This document shows, one piece after another, positions 42,389-52,202 of a DNA stretch of 64,000 nt. Origin of the DNA: Svornostia abyssi (GTDB taxonomy: Bacteria; Actinomycetota; Thermoleophilia; Solirubrobacterales; Solirubrobacteraceae); the NCBI GenBank assembly GCA_024666565.1, contig CP088295.1, forward strand, positions 4,960,001-5,024,000. Reading direction: 5' to 3'. Both the position numbers and the translations under genes were made by a program. The notes under the pieces are model-generated. The model made no database searches and was not told where the DNA came from. It saw nothing but the letters and a program-made list of their open reading frames with translations. Every line of letters begins with the position of its first letter. The stretch's first letter is position 1.

Positions 42389-43974
42389 CAGAACGACCAG
42401 ACGAGCGGGACGAGGAAGACCGCGACCACGAAGAACAGCCCGACCAGCGGCAGCCCGAACCGCCAGTAGTCGCCGAACCGGTACCCCGCCGGGCCCATCA
42501 CCATGAGGTTCCCGGGCGTGGAGATCGGGGTCAGGAACGACGCGCTGCACGCCACGGCCAGGCTCATGAGCACCGGCTGCGGGGACACGTCGAGCGCGCT
42601 CGCCGCCGACAACCCCACAGGGATGAGGATGAGCGCCGTCGCCGTGTTGCTCACCGCCACGCTGAACGCCGCGGCGACCACGAACAACGCGACGAGCAGC
42701 AGGTGCCCGCCCGCATCGCCGATGACGTCGAGCATCACCGACGCGATGTCGTCCGCCGCGCCGGTGCTCTGCAGCGCCCCCGACAGCGGGATCAGCCCGG
42801 CGATGAGGAACACCGTGGTCCATGAGATCGCCCGGTGCGCCTGCTCGACCGTCAGCACGCCCAGCAGCACCAGCGCCATCGCGGCGACGACCCCGGCGAC
42901 CGCCGCCGGCACCACGCCCGAGGCGAGCGCCACGACCATCCCCGCGAGCACGGCCAGCGACGGCCGCGCGCCAGGGCCGAGCGCCACGACCTGGCGCCGC
43001 ACGTCGCCCGGCTGGTCGACGACGAGGACCTCCTCCGGGGTGAGGTGCTCGTCCAGCGCCTCCCACGTCCCCTCCAGCAGCAGCGTGTCGCCCTGGGCGA
43101 GCGTGACCTCGCCGGGCCCGACGTCCTGGCCCTGGCGGTGCACGGCGAGCACGAGCAGGTCGCCGCTCGGGGTGACCATGCCCGGGAATGCGGGCTCGCC
43201 GATCAGTGGCGAACGCGGTGCGACGACGACCTCGGCGACGCCGCCGCGACGCGTGAAGAGCTCCTCGGGCACCTCGTGCTCGGCGAGAATCCGCTCGTCG
43301 GGGGCGTACTCGGCCAGCAGCGTCCGGGCGTGGCCGGAGAAGTCGCTGGACATCGACTGCGGCCGGCGCTTGGGCAGCAGCTTCGGGCCGAGCAGGATCG
43401 CGATCGCCACCGTCCCGATCACGAGCGGCACGCCGACGAGCGCGAACTCGAAGTAGCCGAACCGCCCCGCCCCGACCCGCGCCGCCTCGTCGGAGACGAG
43501 CACGTTCACCGGCGACCCGGTGAGCACCAGCAGCGCCCCGGCGTGCGCCGAGAACGCCATCGGCATGAGCAGCTCCGACGGCGCCCGGCCCAGCCGTAGC
43601 GCGATCATCACCGTGAGCGGGACGAGCGCGGCCACCGCGCCGTTGGGGGTGAGCGTCGCCGACAGCAGCGCAGAGAGGACGAGCAGCAGGGCCGCCAGGC
43701 GCGTGCCGCTGCTGCCCGCGATCTCCACGAGCCGGCGCCCCGCCCCTGTCGTGATCCCGGTCGCGTCCAGCGCCTCGCTGACGACGAACAGCGAGGCGAT
43801 GAAGATCACCGTGGGGTCGCCGAACCCGGCGAACGCCTCGTCGACGTCGATGACGCCCGTCGCGTACAGCGCGAGCGCCACACCGATCGCCACCACCCCC
43901 ACCGGCAGCCGGTTCCACACGAACAGCGCGACCGCGCCGCCAAGGACGAGGAACGTGATCGTCGCGTCGTCCAC
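42388..43974 (-). CDS. SLC13/DASS-family permease with internal TrkA-C domains
   Basis: 528 residues. Hydrophobic spans flank a central soluble region (~residues 215-340) containing two RCK_C/TrkA_C-like parts (SPLIGEPAFPG, GDTLLLEGTWEALDEHL). TLTPNGAVAALVP and the second SNTATALILIPV are the paired substrate/Na+ loops of the ion-transporter superfamily, and FLTPISTPGNLMVMGPAGYRFGD ends the second repeat. Likely Na+-coupled uptake of a dicarboxylate, sulfate or other anion. Third gene of the M20-AbgT-SLC13 unit, 13 bp after abgT. Confidence 0.85.
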   Translation of the reverse strand: MDDATITFLVLGGAVALFVWNRLPVGVVAIGVALALYATGVIDVDEAFAGFGDPTVIFIASLFVVSEALDATGITTGAGRRLVEIAGSSGTRLAALLLVLSALLSATLTPNGAVAALVPLTVMIALRLGRAPSELLMPMAFSAHAGALLVLTGSPVNVLVSDEAARVGAGRFGYFEFALVGVPLVIGTVAIAILLGPKLLPKRRPQSMSSDFSGHARTLLAEYAPDERILAEHEVPEELFTRRGGVAEVVVAPRSPLIGEPAFPGMVTPSGDLLVLAVHRQGQDVGPGEVTLAQGDTLLLEGTWEALDEHLTPEEVLVVDQPGDVRRQVVALGPGARPSLAVLAGMVVALASGVVPAAVAGVVAAMALVLLGVLTVEQAHRAISWTTVFLIAGLIPLSGALQSTGAADDIASVMLDVIGDAGGHLLLVALFVVAAAFSVAVSNTATALILIPVGLSAASALDVSPQPVLMSLAVACSASFLTPISTPGNLMVMGPAGYRFGDYWRFGLPLVGLFFVVAVFLVPLVWSF

Positions 43975-43987
43975 GCAGCGCAGCCGG

Positions 43988-45634
43988 TCAGACCGGCGAG
44001 CCGGGCCCGAGCGGGATGCCCAGGAAGAACCACACGAAGAAGAACACGATCCACACGACCGTGAGAATCAGCGTGTACGGGATCATGAGCGCGATCACCG
44101 TGCCGATGCCCGCATCCTTCTGGTACCGCGCCGCGAACACCACCATGAGCGCGAAGTACGGCATGAGCGGCGTGAGCACGTTCGTCGGAGAATCGCCGAC
44201 CCGGTAGGCCGCGAGCACCGTCTGGGGCTCGATGCCCAGGCGCAGCATGAGCGGCACGAAGATCGGCGCGAGGATCGCCCACTTCGCGATCTTCGCCGGA
44301 ATCAGGAAGTTCACGAGGATCGTCACGACGATCACGCCAAGCAGCAGCGGGGCGTCGCCGACGTCCATCTCCTCGAGGATGTCGCCCATCCACACGGCCG
44401 CGACCTGCGCCATGTTGCTGAAGTCGAAGTACGCGATGAACTGCGCGATGAGCAGGAACAGGAACAGCAGGCTCGCCAGCGTCGCCCACGACTTCGTGAT
44501 CATGCCGATCGCGTCGTCGCTGCCCTTCACGGTGCCCGTCGCCTTCCCGTAGGCCAGGCCCGCCGCGAGGAACGTTGCCGAGATGATCACGATGAGGCTG
44601 CTCATGAACGGCGAGCTGCCGATGATCTCCCCGGTTTCCTCGTTGCGCAGCGGCGCGCCGGACGGCAGCGTCAGCAGCGCGACGACGGCGAAGACGCCGA
44701 GCATCGCGTAGAGCGCCCAGCGCAGGCCCTTGGATTCCAGCGCCTCGTCGATCTCGGGGCCTTCCTCGCGGGCGAGCTCGTCCTCGTCGGCGAGGCTGCG
44801 GTCCCACGCGCCCAGGCGCGGCTCGATGATCCTCGTCGTGATGAGCGCGATGACGATCGTCAGGAAGATCGTGGAGCCGATCCCGAAGAAGAGGTTCGCG
44901 GCGAGGTCGAGCTCGACCGTCGGGTCGATGAGCTGCGCGGCGTCGTTGGTGAAGTCGGTGAGGACGCCGTCGGCCGGGGTGATGAGCACGTTGATGCCGA
45001 ACGCGGCGCTCACGGCGGCGAAGCCGGCGGCGATGCCCGCGAGGGGGTTGCGGCCGACGGACAGGAACGCGGTCGCGGCCAAGGGGATGAGCACGAGATA
45101 GCCGGCGTCCGCGGCGATGCTCGAGATGATCCCGACGAACACGATGATGTAGGTCAGCGAGCCGGGCGAGGAGATCGCGACGAGCTTGCGGATGAGCGCC
45201 CCGATGAGGCCCGACAGCTCGGCGACGCCGACGCCGATCATCGCGACCAGGATCACGCCCATCGCTGTGAAGCCCAGGAAGTTGGGCACGAACGACGTGA
45301 ACATGAAGCGGATGCCCTCGACGGTGAGCAGCCCCTTGACCTCGAAGCGCTCCTCCACCGTCAGGTAGCCGTTGTCGCTCGGCCCGAGGGCCGGGTCGTC
45401 GTAGGCGATGCCGTCCCGTCCGCCCGGCTCCTGGATGACCTCGCTCGTCACGCTGACGCCGATCCAGTCCAGGAGCTGGGACAGCACGATCACGCCGACG
45501 CACAGCGCCAGGAACAGGATCGCCGGGTTCGGGACCTTGTTGCCGGCCCGCTCGACCCACGCCAGCGCTCGCTGCGCGAAGCCGCCCTCGGTCTCGCCGA
45601 AGCCGCCGGTGCCGTCGACGTGCGCGCTGCTCAC
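43988..45634 (-). CDS. AbgT-family transporter
   Basis: 548 residues from GTG 45634, overlapping the peptidase stop by GTGA. Family text: AGNKVPNPAILFLALC, FVPNFLGFTAMGVILVAMIGVGVAE spread over residues ~110-135, SSIAADAGYLVLIPL and GDSPTNVLTPLMPYFAL. AbgT imports p-aminobenzoyl-glutamate; relatives such as MtrF and YdaH also export sulfonamides. With an M20 hydrolase directly upstream the uptake-and-cleave role is favoured here, as in abgA/B-abgT. Confidence 0.92.
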   Translation of the reverse strand: MSSAHVDGTGGFGETEGGFAQRALAWVERAGNKVPNPAILFLALCVGVIVLSQLLDWIGVSVTSEVIQEPGGRDGIAYDDPALGPSDNGYLTVEERFEVKGLLTVEGIRFMFTSFVPNFLGFTAMGVILVAMIGVGVAELSGLIGALIRKLVAISSPGSLTYIIVFVGIISSIAADAGYLVLIPLAATAFLSVGRNPLAGIAAGFAAVSAAFGINVLITPADGVLTDFTNDAAQLIDPTVELDLAANLFFGIGSTIFLTIVIALITTRIIEPRLGAWDRSLADEDELAREEGPEIDEALESKGLRWALYAMLGVFAVVALLTLPSGAPLRNEETGEIIGSSPFMSSLIVIISATFLAAGLAYGKATGTVKGSDDAIGMITKSWATLASLLFLFLLIAQFIAYFDFSNMAQVAAVWMGDILEEMDVGDAPLLLGVIVVTILVNFLIPAKIAKWAILAPIFVPLMLRLGIEPQTVLAAYRVGDSPTNVLTPLMPYFALMVVFAARYQKDAGIGTVIALMIPYTLILTVVWIVFFFVWFFLGIPLGPGSPV

Positions 45635-46983
45635 GACGCGGCGTCCGCGTAGCGCCCGAGGAAGTCGGCGAGCGCCGCGGTGGCGTGCTCGAACTCGCTG
45701 AGCAGCATGCGCTCGTTCGGGCCGTGGATGTTCGCGTAGCCGTCGCTCGTGCCGATGAGCAGCGCCTCGGCCCGCGGCAGCGCCTCGGACAGCGCGCTGA
45801 CGATCGGGATCGACCCGCCGCTACCGGCCAGCATGACGTCGGCGCCCCACGCGTCGGCCCAGGCCCCGCGCGCCGCGGCGTACGCCGGGCCGTCGCTGGG
45901 CGCGAAGAAGCCGTTGCCGGTCGGGCCCGCGGACACCTCGAGCTCGATCCCGAACGGGCGCACGGCGCGGAGGTGCTCCATGACCGCAGCCTGCGCCTCC
46001 TTCGCGTCCTGCTCGGGGTGCACGCGCACATTGAGCACGGCGCGCGCGTACGGCGACACCGCGTTGACGGCGCCGTCCACCGAGGGCACGTCGATGCCGA
46101 TCACCGTGATCGCGGGGCCGGACCACACGCGTGAGCCCAGGCCGCCGGTGCCGATGAGCGGCATGCCGTCGAGCACGGTGCCGAGCGCGCGGAAGTCCTC
46201 CTCGGGCTGGTCGGTGCCCGGCCATTCGTTGCGGCGCAGCCCTTCGACCGTCACGTCGCCGTGCTCGTCGTGCAGCGTGGCGATCGCCTGCAGCACCGCG
46301 AGCAGCGCGTCGGGCGCCGCGCCGCCGTACTGGCCGCTGTGCTTGCCGGACTCCAGCGTGCGGACCTCGATCGTGACGTTGCCCATCCCGCGCAGCCCGG
46401 TCGTGAGGGTCGGGACCCCGGGGGTGATGCTGCCCATGTCGCCGATCACGAGCACGTCGGCGTCGAAGAGCGCGGGGTCGGTCACCGGGTAGCTCGTGAG
46501 CGCGCCGCTGCCGATCTCCTCGTAGCCCTCGATGCAGATCTTGATGCCGACCGGCGGCCGGCCTCCCCATGCGCGCAGCGCCCCGACGTGCATGAGGATG
46601 TTCGACTTCGTGTCGGCCACGCCGCGGCCGTAGAGCGCGCCGTCGCGCTCGGTCGGCTCGAACGGCGGGGAGTTCCACAGCGACTCGTCGCCGGCGGGCA
46701 CCACGTCGTAGTGGCTGTACAACAGGACGGTGGGCGCGCCCGGTGGCGCCGGGATGCTCCCCGTCACCACGGGCGCGGTGTCGGGAAGGTCGAGTCGACC
46801 GACCTCGACGCCCGCGTCGGCGAACAGGCGGCTCGTCATCTCGAATGCGTCGATCAGCGGCGCGTCGATGATGCCCGGCACCGACACCGACGGAATGCGG
46901 ACAAGCGCCTCGAGGTCGCGGCGCAGTTCGGGCATGAGCGCCCGAGCGGCGCGGGCGGCGTCCGCGGGAGTGAGATCGGACAT
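45631..46983 (-). CDS. M20-family dipeptidase
   Basis: 450 residues from ATG 46983. Zinc ligands and catalytic acids: LLYSHYDVVPAG (His, Asp), GVADTKSNIL (bridging Asp), EGYEEIGSG (catalytic Glu pair) and NIHGPNERM (last His). The dimerisation domain lies near 195-320. It hydrolyses dipeptides or acyl-amino acids. Coupled by 4 nt to AbgT. Divergent from glutaminase with a ~60-bp shared promoter region. Confidence 0.92.
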   Translation of the reverse strand: MSDLTPADAARAARALMPELRRDLEALVRIPSVSVPGIIDAPLIDAFEMTSRLFADAGVEVGRLDLPDTAPVVTGSIPAPPGAPTVLLYSHYDVVPAGDESLWNSPPFEPTERDGALYGRGVADTKSNILMHVGALRAWGGRPPVGIKICIEGYEEIGSGALTSYPVTDPALFDADVLVIGDMGSITPGVPTLTTGLRGMGNVTIEVRTLESGKHSGQYGGAAPDALLAVLQAIATLHDEHGDVTVEGLRRNEWPGTDQPEEDFRALGTVLDGMPLIGTGGLGSRVWSGPAITVIGIDVPSVDGAVNAVSPYARAVLNVRVHPEQDAKEAQAAVMEHLRAVRPFGIELEVSAGPTGNGFFAPSDGPAYAAARGAWADAWGADVMLAGSGGSIPIVSALSEALPRAEALLIGTSDGYANIHGPNERMLLSEFEHATAALADFLGRYADAAS

Positions 46984-47044
46984 CGCGCGGAACATCGCCG
47001 ATGGGCCGGACGGTGTCAACGCGCAGGCGTGCCAGGATCCAGGG

Positions 47045-48037
47045 GTGCCCTCCAGCCCCTCCGCGCCCTACGTCTCCACCGGCAGCCTGCCGCCCGCCGA
47101 GCAGGTCCAGCAGTGGGTCGACGAAGCCCACCAGCGCTTCCGCGGAAGCGCTGACGGCGCGGTCTCCGACGTCTACCCGTCGCTGGCGCAGATGCCCGCG
47201 GACCTGCTCGGGATCAGCCTCGTCGGGACGGGCGGCCGCGTGTTCGAAGCAGGCGCGGCCGACCACGCGTTCACGCTCATGAGCGTCTCCAAGCCCTTCG
47301 TCCTCGCCCTCGTGTGTGAGCGGATCGGGCCGGAGCAGGCCGTCGAGCTGCTCGGCGCCGACGCCACCGGGCAGCCGTTCAACTCGCTCGCCGCGATCGA
47401 GGCCGGCGCGGGGATCACGAACCCGATGGTGAACTCGGGCGCGATCGCCACGACGAGCCTGACCCCGGGCACCAGCGTCGAGGACCGCTGGGCGTTCCTG
47501 CGCGAAGGCCTCGAGCGGTTCGCCGGGCGCGACCTCACGCTCGACGACGAGGTCTACACGTGCGCGATGGAGACGAACACGCGCAACCGCAGCATCGCGG
47601 CGCTGCTGGAGACCTACGGGACGATCTCCGGGGACCCCGCCGAGGCGCTCGACCTCTACACCCGCCAGTGCTCGCTCCTCGTCACGGCGCACGACCTCGC
47701 CGTGATGGGCGCGACGCTCGCCGACGGCGGCGTCAATCCGGTCACGGGCCTGCGGGTCGTGAGCGCGGAGACGTGCCATCACGTGCTCGCCCTCATGCTG
47801 ACCGCGGGGATGTACGAGCACTCGGGGCGGTGGCTCGCGGCCGTCGGCTTGCCCGCGAAGAGCGGCATCGGCGGCGGCATCGTGACGGTCTCGCCGGGCA
47901 AGGGCGGGCTCGGGACGTTCGCGCCGCGACTCGACCGCGCAGGGAACAGCGTGCAGGGCCAGGAGGTCGCCCGGTACCTGTCGGCGCGGCTCGGGCTCGA
48001 CCTGCTCGCGTCCTCCCCCGCCGCGCGCGAGGCCTGA
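47045..48037 (+). CDS. glsA: Glutaminase
   Basis: 330 residues from GTG 47045; earlier in-frame starts would lie inside the divergent peptidase. Serine-dependent beta-lactamase-like glutaminase: SVSK is the nucleophile Ser-x-x-Lys, and NPMVNSGAIATTS, TNTRNRSIAALL and PAKSGIGGGIVTVSPGKGGLG (split over residues ~270-290) match the family. It converts glutamine to glutamate and ammonia. The neighbouring operon also frees glutamate, so this may be a glutamate-salvage locus. Confidence 0.93.
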   Translation: MPSSPSAPYVSTGSLPPAEQVQQWVDEAHQRFRGSADGAVSDVYPSLAQMPADLLGISLVGTGGRVFEAGAADHAFTLMSVSKPFVLALVCERIGPEQAVELLGADATGQPFNSLAAIEAGAGITNPMVNSGAIATTSLTPGTSVEDRWAFLREGLERFAGRDLTLDDEVYTCAMETNTRNRSIAALLETYGTISGDPAEALDLYTRQCSLLVTAHDLAVMGATLADGGVNPVTGLRVVSAETCHHVLALMLTAGMYEHSGRWLAAVGLPAKSGIGGGIVTVSPGKGGLGTFAPRLDRAGNSVQGQEVARYLSARLGLDLLASSPAAREA

Positions 48038-48092
48038 ACGCTCGCGGGTTTCCCCGCTTGTGGATGGCGGGGACCGCCCACAGGATGTGCGC

Positions 48093-50675
48093 GTGGCCTC
48101 CCACGCGCCCCCCGCCCCTGCGGGCCTGACCGCCGCCGAGGCCGCCACGCGCCTGGCCGCGGACGGACCGAACGTGCTGCCGACGCAGCGCCCGCCGTCG
48201 CAGCTGCGCCTCTTCGCCGCGCAGATGGTCCACTTCTTCGCCCTCATGCTCTGGACGGCCGGCGCGCTCGCGTTCGTCGCCGGGCTGCCGGAGCTCGGCG
48301 TGGCGATCTTCGTCGTCATCGTCATCAACGGCGTCTTCGCGTTCGTGCAGGAGCATCGGGCCGAGCGGGCCGCCGCCAAGCTCCGCGACCTCATCCCCCG
48401 TCGCGCACGCGTGGTGCGTGACGGCCTGCCGACCGAGATCTCCTCCGAGGAGCTGGTCGTGGGCGATCTCGTGCTCCTTGAGAGCGGGGACCGGATCTCC
48501 GCGGACCTCTCCGCGGTCACAGCGCACAGCCTCTCGATCGACACGTCGACGCTGACCGGCGAGAGCGTGCCCGAGTCGGCAGACGACGGCGACGCGGTTC
48601 TGGCGGGGACCTTCGTCGTGGAAGGCGACGGGACCGCGGTCGTGACCGCGACGGCCGGGGCCACGCGCCTGGCCGGGATCGCGCAGCTCACGCAGGCGAG
48701 CACCCGGCCGCCGGGGCCGCTCGCCGCCGAGCTGCGCCGCGTCGTGCAGGTGATCGCGGCGCTGGCCGTCGGCGTCGGCACGACGTTCTTCGCCCTCGCG
48801 CTCGCGCTCGGCACGGACCCCAACGACGGGTTCATCTTCGCCATCGGCGTCACGGTCGCGCTGGTTCCCGAGGGCCTGTTGCCAACGGTCACGCTCTCAC
48901 TCGCGCTCGGCGCGCAGCGCATGGCGGAGCGAAACGCGCTCGTCCGCCGGCTCGAAGCCGTCGAGACGCTCGGCTCGACGACGTGCATCTGCACCGACAA
49001 GACGGGCACGCTCACCCAGAACGAGATGGCGGTCATCGAGGTGTGGACGCCTGCCGGCGCCGCCCGGGTGCGCGGCCGCGGCTACGAACCCGAGGGCACC
49101 GTGGAGGCCGACGACGCGCTGCTGCCCGCGCTGCGCGACCTCGCGGTCACCGCCGTTCGCTGCTCCACCGGCCGCGCCGTCCTCGAGGACGGCCGCTGGA
49201 TCGCGCACGGCGACCCGATGGAGGCCGCCCTCGACGCGTTCGCCAAACGGCTCGGCGTCGAAGGCCCGGCTCACGCCCATGCCGATGGGTTCGCGCACCG
49301 GTTCCCATTCGACCCGCGGCGGCGGCGGATGTCGCTCTCGCGCGGCGATCGCGTCCTGACGAAGGGCGCCCCGGACGCGGTCCTGCCCCTCTGTGACCCG
49401 GCGGTCGCCGCGCGGGCCGCCGAGGTCGTCGACGAGCTCGCCGCGCGCGGGCTGCGGCTGCTCGCCATCGCCGCTCGGCCGATCGCCCCCGACGAGACGC
49501 CGCCGGCGACGGCCGAGGACGCCGAGCGCGACCTCGACCTGCTCGGGCTCGTCGGCCTCGAGGACCCGCCGCGGCCGGAGGCTCAGGAGGCGATCGCGGG
49601 CGCGCGCGCCGCCGGCGTCCACATCCTCATGATCACGGGCGACCACCCGCAGACCGCCGTGGCGATCGCCCGGGAGGTCGGGCTCACCGACGGCGGTGCG
49701 GCGGTGCTCGGCGCCGACCTGCCCGACGGCGAGGGCGAACTCGGCGCGCTGCTGGACCACGACGGGCTGGTCGTCGCCCGCGTGTCGCCGGAGCAGAAGC
49801 TGCGCATCGCGCGGGCGTTGCGCGCCCGCGGCCACGTCGTCGCGATGACGGGCGACGGCGTCAACGACGGGCCCGCGCTGCAGGAGGCCGACATCGGGAT
49901 CGCGATGGGGCGCTCGGGCACGGACGTCGCGCGGGAGGCCGCCGACCTCGTGCTGCTCGACGACAACTTCGCCACCATCGTCGACGCCATCGCGCAGGGC
50001 CGGGCGACGTTCCTGAACATCCGGCGGTTCCTGACCTACCACCTCAGCGCAAACGTGGCCGAGCTGACGCCGTTCCTCGTCTGGGCGCTCTCGACGGGCA
50101 ACATCCCACTCGCGCTCGGCGTCCTGCAGGTCATCTGCATCGACCTCGTCACGGACATCGCGCCGTCGGCGGCGCTGGGGGCCGAGCCACCCAGCCCGCG
50201 CGTGCTCGAAGGCCCGCCGCCGCGCGGGCGACTGCTCAACCGCTCCGTCCTGCGACGGGGGTTTGGCGTGCTCGGCCCGACGCTCGCCATCGTGTCGATG
50301 GCGGCGTTCGGGGCGACGCTCGTCGCAGCCGGATGGCGGCCCGGAGCGAAGGCACCGGACGGCGACACGCTGCTCGCCGCCTCCGGTGCTGCGTTTGCGG
50401 CTGTCGTCATCGGCCAGGCGGCCAACGCGTTCGCGTGCCGCAGCTCGGTGACCGTGCCGTGGCGGCTGGACCGGCCCCGCAACCCGTTGCTGCTCGGCGC
50501 GGTCGCGTCCATGTTCGTGGTGCTCGCCATCCTGCTGTTCGTGCCCCCGCTCGCGGACCTGCTCGAGCAGGCCCCGCCGACGCTGCTTGGCGCGGCGGTG
50601 GCGCTGCTCGCCGCGCCCGCGGTGCTGCTCGCGGACGCGGCGGACAAGGCGCGGCGCGCTACCGCTTCAGCGTGA
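48093..50675 (+). CDS. P-type cation-transporting ATPase (P2 type)
   Basis: 860 residues from GTG 48093 (a GTG two codons earlier is possible), preceded by AGGA. Actuator TGES, phosphorylation motif CTDKTGTLTQNE, hinge TGDGVNDGPAL and TM4 VALVPEGLLPTVTLSLA, which places it with Ca2+/Na+-type P2 pumps rather than heavy-metal P1B pumps (no CPx). Ten spans expected, with VLQVICIDLVTDIAPSAALG in the C-terminal set. Ion not certain. Its 3' end overlaps by 17 bp the convergent RTX gene. Confidence 0.92.
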   Translation: MASHAPPAPAGLTAAEAATRLAADGPNVLPTQRPPSQLRLFAAQMVHFFALMLWTAGALAFVAGLPELGVAIFVVIVINGVFAFVQEHRAERAAAKLRDLIPRRARVVRDGLPTEISSEELVVGDLVLLESGDRISADLSAVTAHSLSIDTSTLTGESVPESADDGDAVLAGTFVVEGDGTAVVTATAGATRLAGIAQLTQASTRPPGPLAAELRRVVQVIAALAVGVGTTFFALALALGTDPNDGFIFAIGVTVALVPEGLLPTVTLSLALGAQRMAERNALVRRLEAVETLGSTTCICTDKTGTLTQNEMAVIEVWTPAGAARVRGRGYEPEGTVEADDALLPALRDLAVTAVRCSTGRAVLEDGRWIAHGDPMEAALDAFAKRLGVEGPAHAHADGFAHRFPFDPRRRRMSLSRGDRVLTKGAPDAVLPLCDPAVAARAAEVVDELAARGLRLLAIAARPIAPDETPPATAEDAERDLDLLGLVGLEDPPRPEAQEAIAGARAAGVHILMITGDHPQTAVAIAREVGLTDGGAAVLGADLPDGEGELGALLDHDGLVVARVSPEQKLRIARALRARGHVVAMTGDGVNDGPALQEADIGIAMGRSGTDVAREAADLVLLDDNFATIVDAIAQGRATFLNIRRFLTYHLSANVAELTPFLVWALSTGNIPLALGVLQVICIDLVTDIAPSAALGAEPPSPRVLEGPPPRGRLLNRSVLRRGFGVLGPTLAIVSMAAFGATLVAAGWRPGAKAPDGDTLLAASGAAFAAVVIGQAANAFACRSSVTVPWRLDRPRNPLLLGAVASMFVVLAILLFVPPLADLLEQAPPTLLGAAVALLAAPAVLLADAADKARRATASA

Positions 50676-52119
50676 CCTTGCGCGATACGCCCGCGCCGCT
50701 GATGGTCAGCGTGACCTTCCGCGTGCGGGCCAGCGCCCGCCTCGCCTTCTTGGTGAAGCGCAGCGTCACGACCGCCCTGCCCGCCTTGGCGCTCGCGCGA
50801 CCCGTGGCCACGGTGGTCCTGCCGCGTCTGGCCTTCAGCGTGACCTTGCCGCGGACGTTCGTCACCGTGACCTTCAGCCCGCCGCGCAGCGCGGCGCGGA
50901 GCTTGACCGTGCGCACAATGAGCGCCGGCTTTGCGGTCGTCCCGCCGCCAGGCGGGTTCCCCGAGGACGACGGGCGCTCGACCGTCTCGCAGTCGGCCGC
51001 GACGACATCGGCGGCGTCCGCGACCACCCGATCGGTGCCCGGGCCACACGAGATCGAATCAACCTCACCGTCGCGCACCTCGATCGTGTCGTTCCCGGCG
51101 ACGATCAGGTCACACGCCATCTCGTTGCAGCGCGTCTTGCGGTCCCCGGCGATCGTGTCGCGGCCCGGGCCGCCGATGAGCCGGTCGTCGCCGAAGCCGC
51201 CCTCGACGGTGTCGTTGGCGGCGCCTCCGTCCACGGTGTCGCCGTTCGCGTCACCCGCGATGAGGACGTCGTCGCCGCCGAGGCCGAGCAGCGTGCCCGC
51301 CGCGCCGGTCTGCGGGGCGACGAACTCGTTCGCCGCGTCGTCGCCGGTGAACGAGCCGGCGGACCCGGACTTCAGCTTCTCGACGCCCGTGACGTTGTCG
51401 TTCTCTCCCGGCCTGCCGTCGTTGGGCTGGCCGTCCAGCGACACGGTGATCGCCGGCGCGTTCGCCGCGTCACCGCTGAAGCGGTAGTCGTCCTGCGTGT
51501 CCACGCCCGGGCCGCCGTCGACCACGTCGGTGAACACGCCCTTGTCGGAGAACGTGTCGCCGCTCACGGTGTCCGCGCCCTCGCCGCCCTTGACGGTGTC
51601 CGAGCCTTCGAAGCCGTTGACCGTGTCGTCCCCTGTGCCGCCGTCGAGGTCGTCGGCCATGCCGCCGCCGGTCAGCTTGTCGTTCCCCGCGGCACCGCGG
51701 ACGGTGGCCTGCCCGCGTTCCTGCTCGGCGGTGTAGATGTCGTTCCCCTCGCCGAGGTCGACGTCGAGCGCGCCGGTCCCGAAGCCGAGGTCCGTGTCGT
51801 CGACCGAGACCCGGTCGTCGCCGGTGCCGGTGCGCACCCGCACCTGCTGGACCGGGTCGGAGCAGCGCACCGCCGCGCCGCTCTTGTAACAGCCCGCCCC
51901 GTCCACGTTGCCCGCGCTGTCGTAGAACTCGATCATCTGCGCGCCGACGCCGTTCCGGGTGATCGAGATCCGGATGTCGTTGGCCTCGCCGGGTGTCGTC
52001 TCGACGATGTCGAGGAACTGCCCGTCGGGGCTGACGTTTGCGGTGGCGGCGTGCGCAGCCGCAGGGACGGCAGCGCACAGCAACGCCGTGGTGGCGAGGA
52101 ACAGCAGGAAGCGGGACAT
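50659..52119 (-). CDS. Secreted RTX-type calcium-binding repeat protein
   Basis: 486 residues from ATG 52119 with a signal peptide (LLFLATTALLCAAVPAAAHAA). The middle carries hemolysin-type nonapeptides (GAAGNDKLTGG, GGTGDDTVNGF, GGEGADTVSGD, GGFGDDRLIGG, GGPGRDTIAGD), which bind Ca2+ outside the cell. Four or more Cys occur. The tail is the Lys/Arg/Val-rich beta domain used by other secreted proteins here. Role unknown: adhesin, enzyme scaffold or surface layer. A hairpin separates it from the DUF2252 gene. Confidence 0.85.
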   Translation of the reverse strand: MSRFLLFLATTALLCAAVPAAAHAATANVSPDGQFLDIVETTPGEANDIRISITRNGVGAQMIEFYDSAGNVDGAGCYKSGAAVRCSDPVQQVRVRTGTGDDRVSVDDTDLGFGTGALDVDLGEGNDIYTAEQERGQATVRGAAGNDKLTGGGMADDLDGGTGDDTVNGFEGSDTVKGGEGADTVSGDTFSDKGVFTDVVDGGPGVDTQDDYRFSGDAANAPAITVSLDGQPNDGRPGENDNVTGVEKLKSGSAGSFTGDDAANEFVAPQTGAAGTLLGLGGDDVLIAGDANGDTVDGGAANDTVEGGFGDDRLIGGPGRDTIAGDRKTRCNEMACDLIVAGNDTIEVRDGEVDSISCGPGTDRVVADAADVVAADCETVERPSSSGNPPGGGTTAKPALIVRTVKLRAALRGGLKVTVTNVRGKVTLKARRGRTTVATGRASAKAGRAVVTLRFTKKARRALARTRKVTLTISGAGVSRKVTLKR

Positions 52120-52172
52120 GCCGGCGATGGTGGTCGCCGGCGCGTGTCCCCACATCGGCCGCACGGACCGCG

Positions 52173-52196
52173 CGGGCACACCATCGGGTGTGCCCG
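52173..52196. terminator. Terminator-like hairpin
   Basis: CGGGCACACC-ATCG-GGTGTGCCCG, perfect 10-bp arms with a 4-nt loop, begins 6 bp after the DUF2252 stop on the minus strand. Confidence 0.65.
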
Positions 52197-52202
52197 GCCA
52201 CC

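Noticed and set aside
40228..42825. 865-codon open frame antisense to the propeller gene
   Set aside because: Arg/Ala/Val/Asp-rich with no recognisable motif; the opposite strand has a signal peptide and regular repeats.
43520..45652. 710-codon plus-strand frame rich in Arg/Asp/Glu/His
   Set aside because: Mirror of the AbgT and SLC13 genes; composition reflects complementary hydrophobic codons.
45821..49036. 1071-codon minus-strand frame across peptidase, glutaminase and ATPase
   Set aside because: Overlaps three strongly supported genes in other frames and has low-complexity Ser/Arg composition.
51150..51800. Possible CRISPR or tandem DNA repeat
   Set aside because: The periodicity comes from RTX nonapeptide codons (GGxGxD) and varies in DNA sequence.
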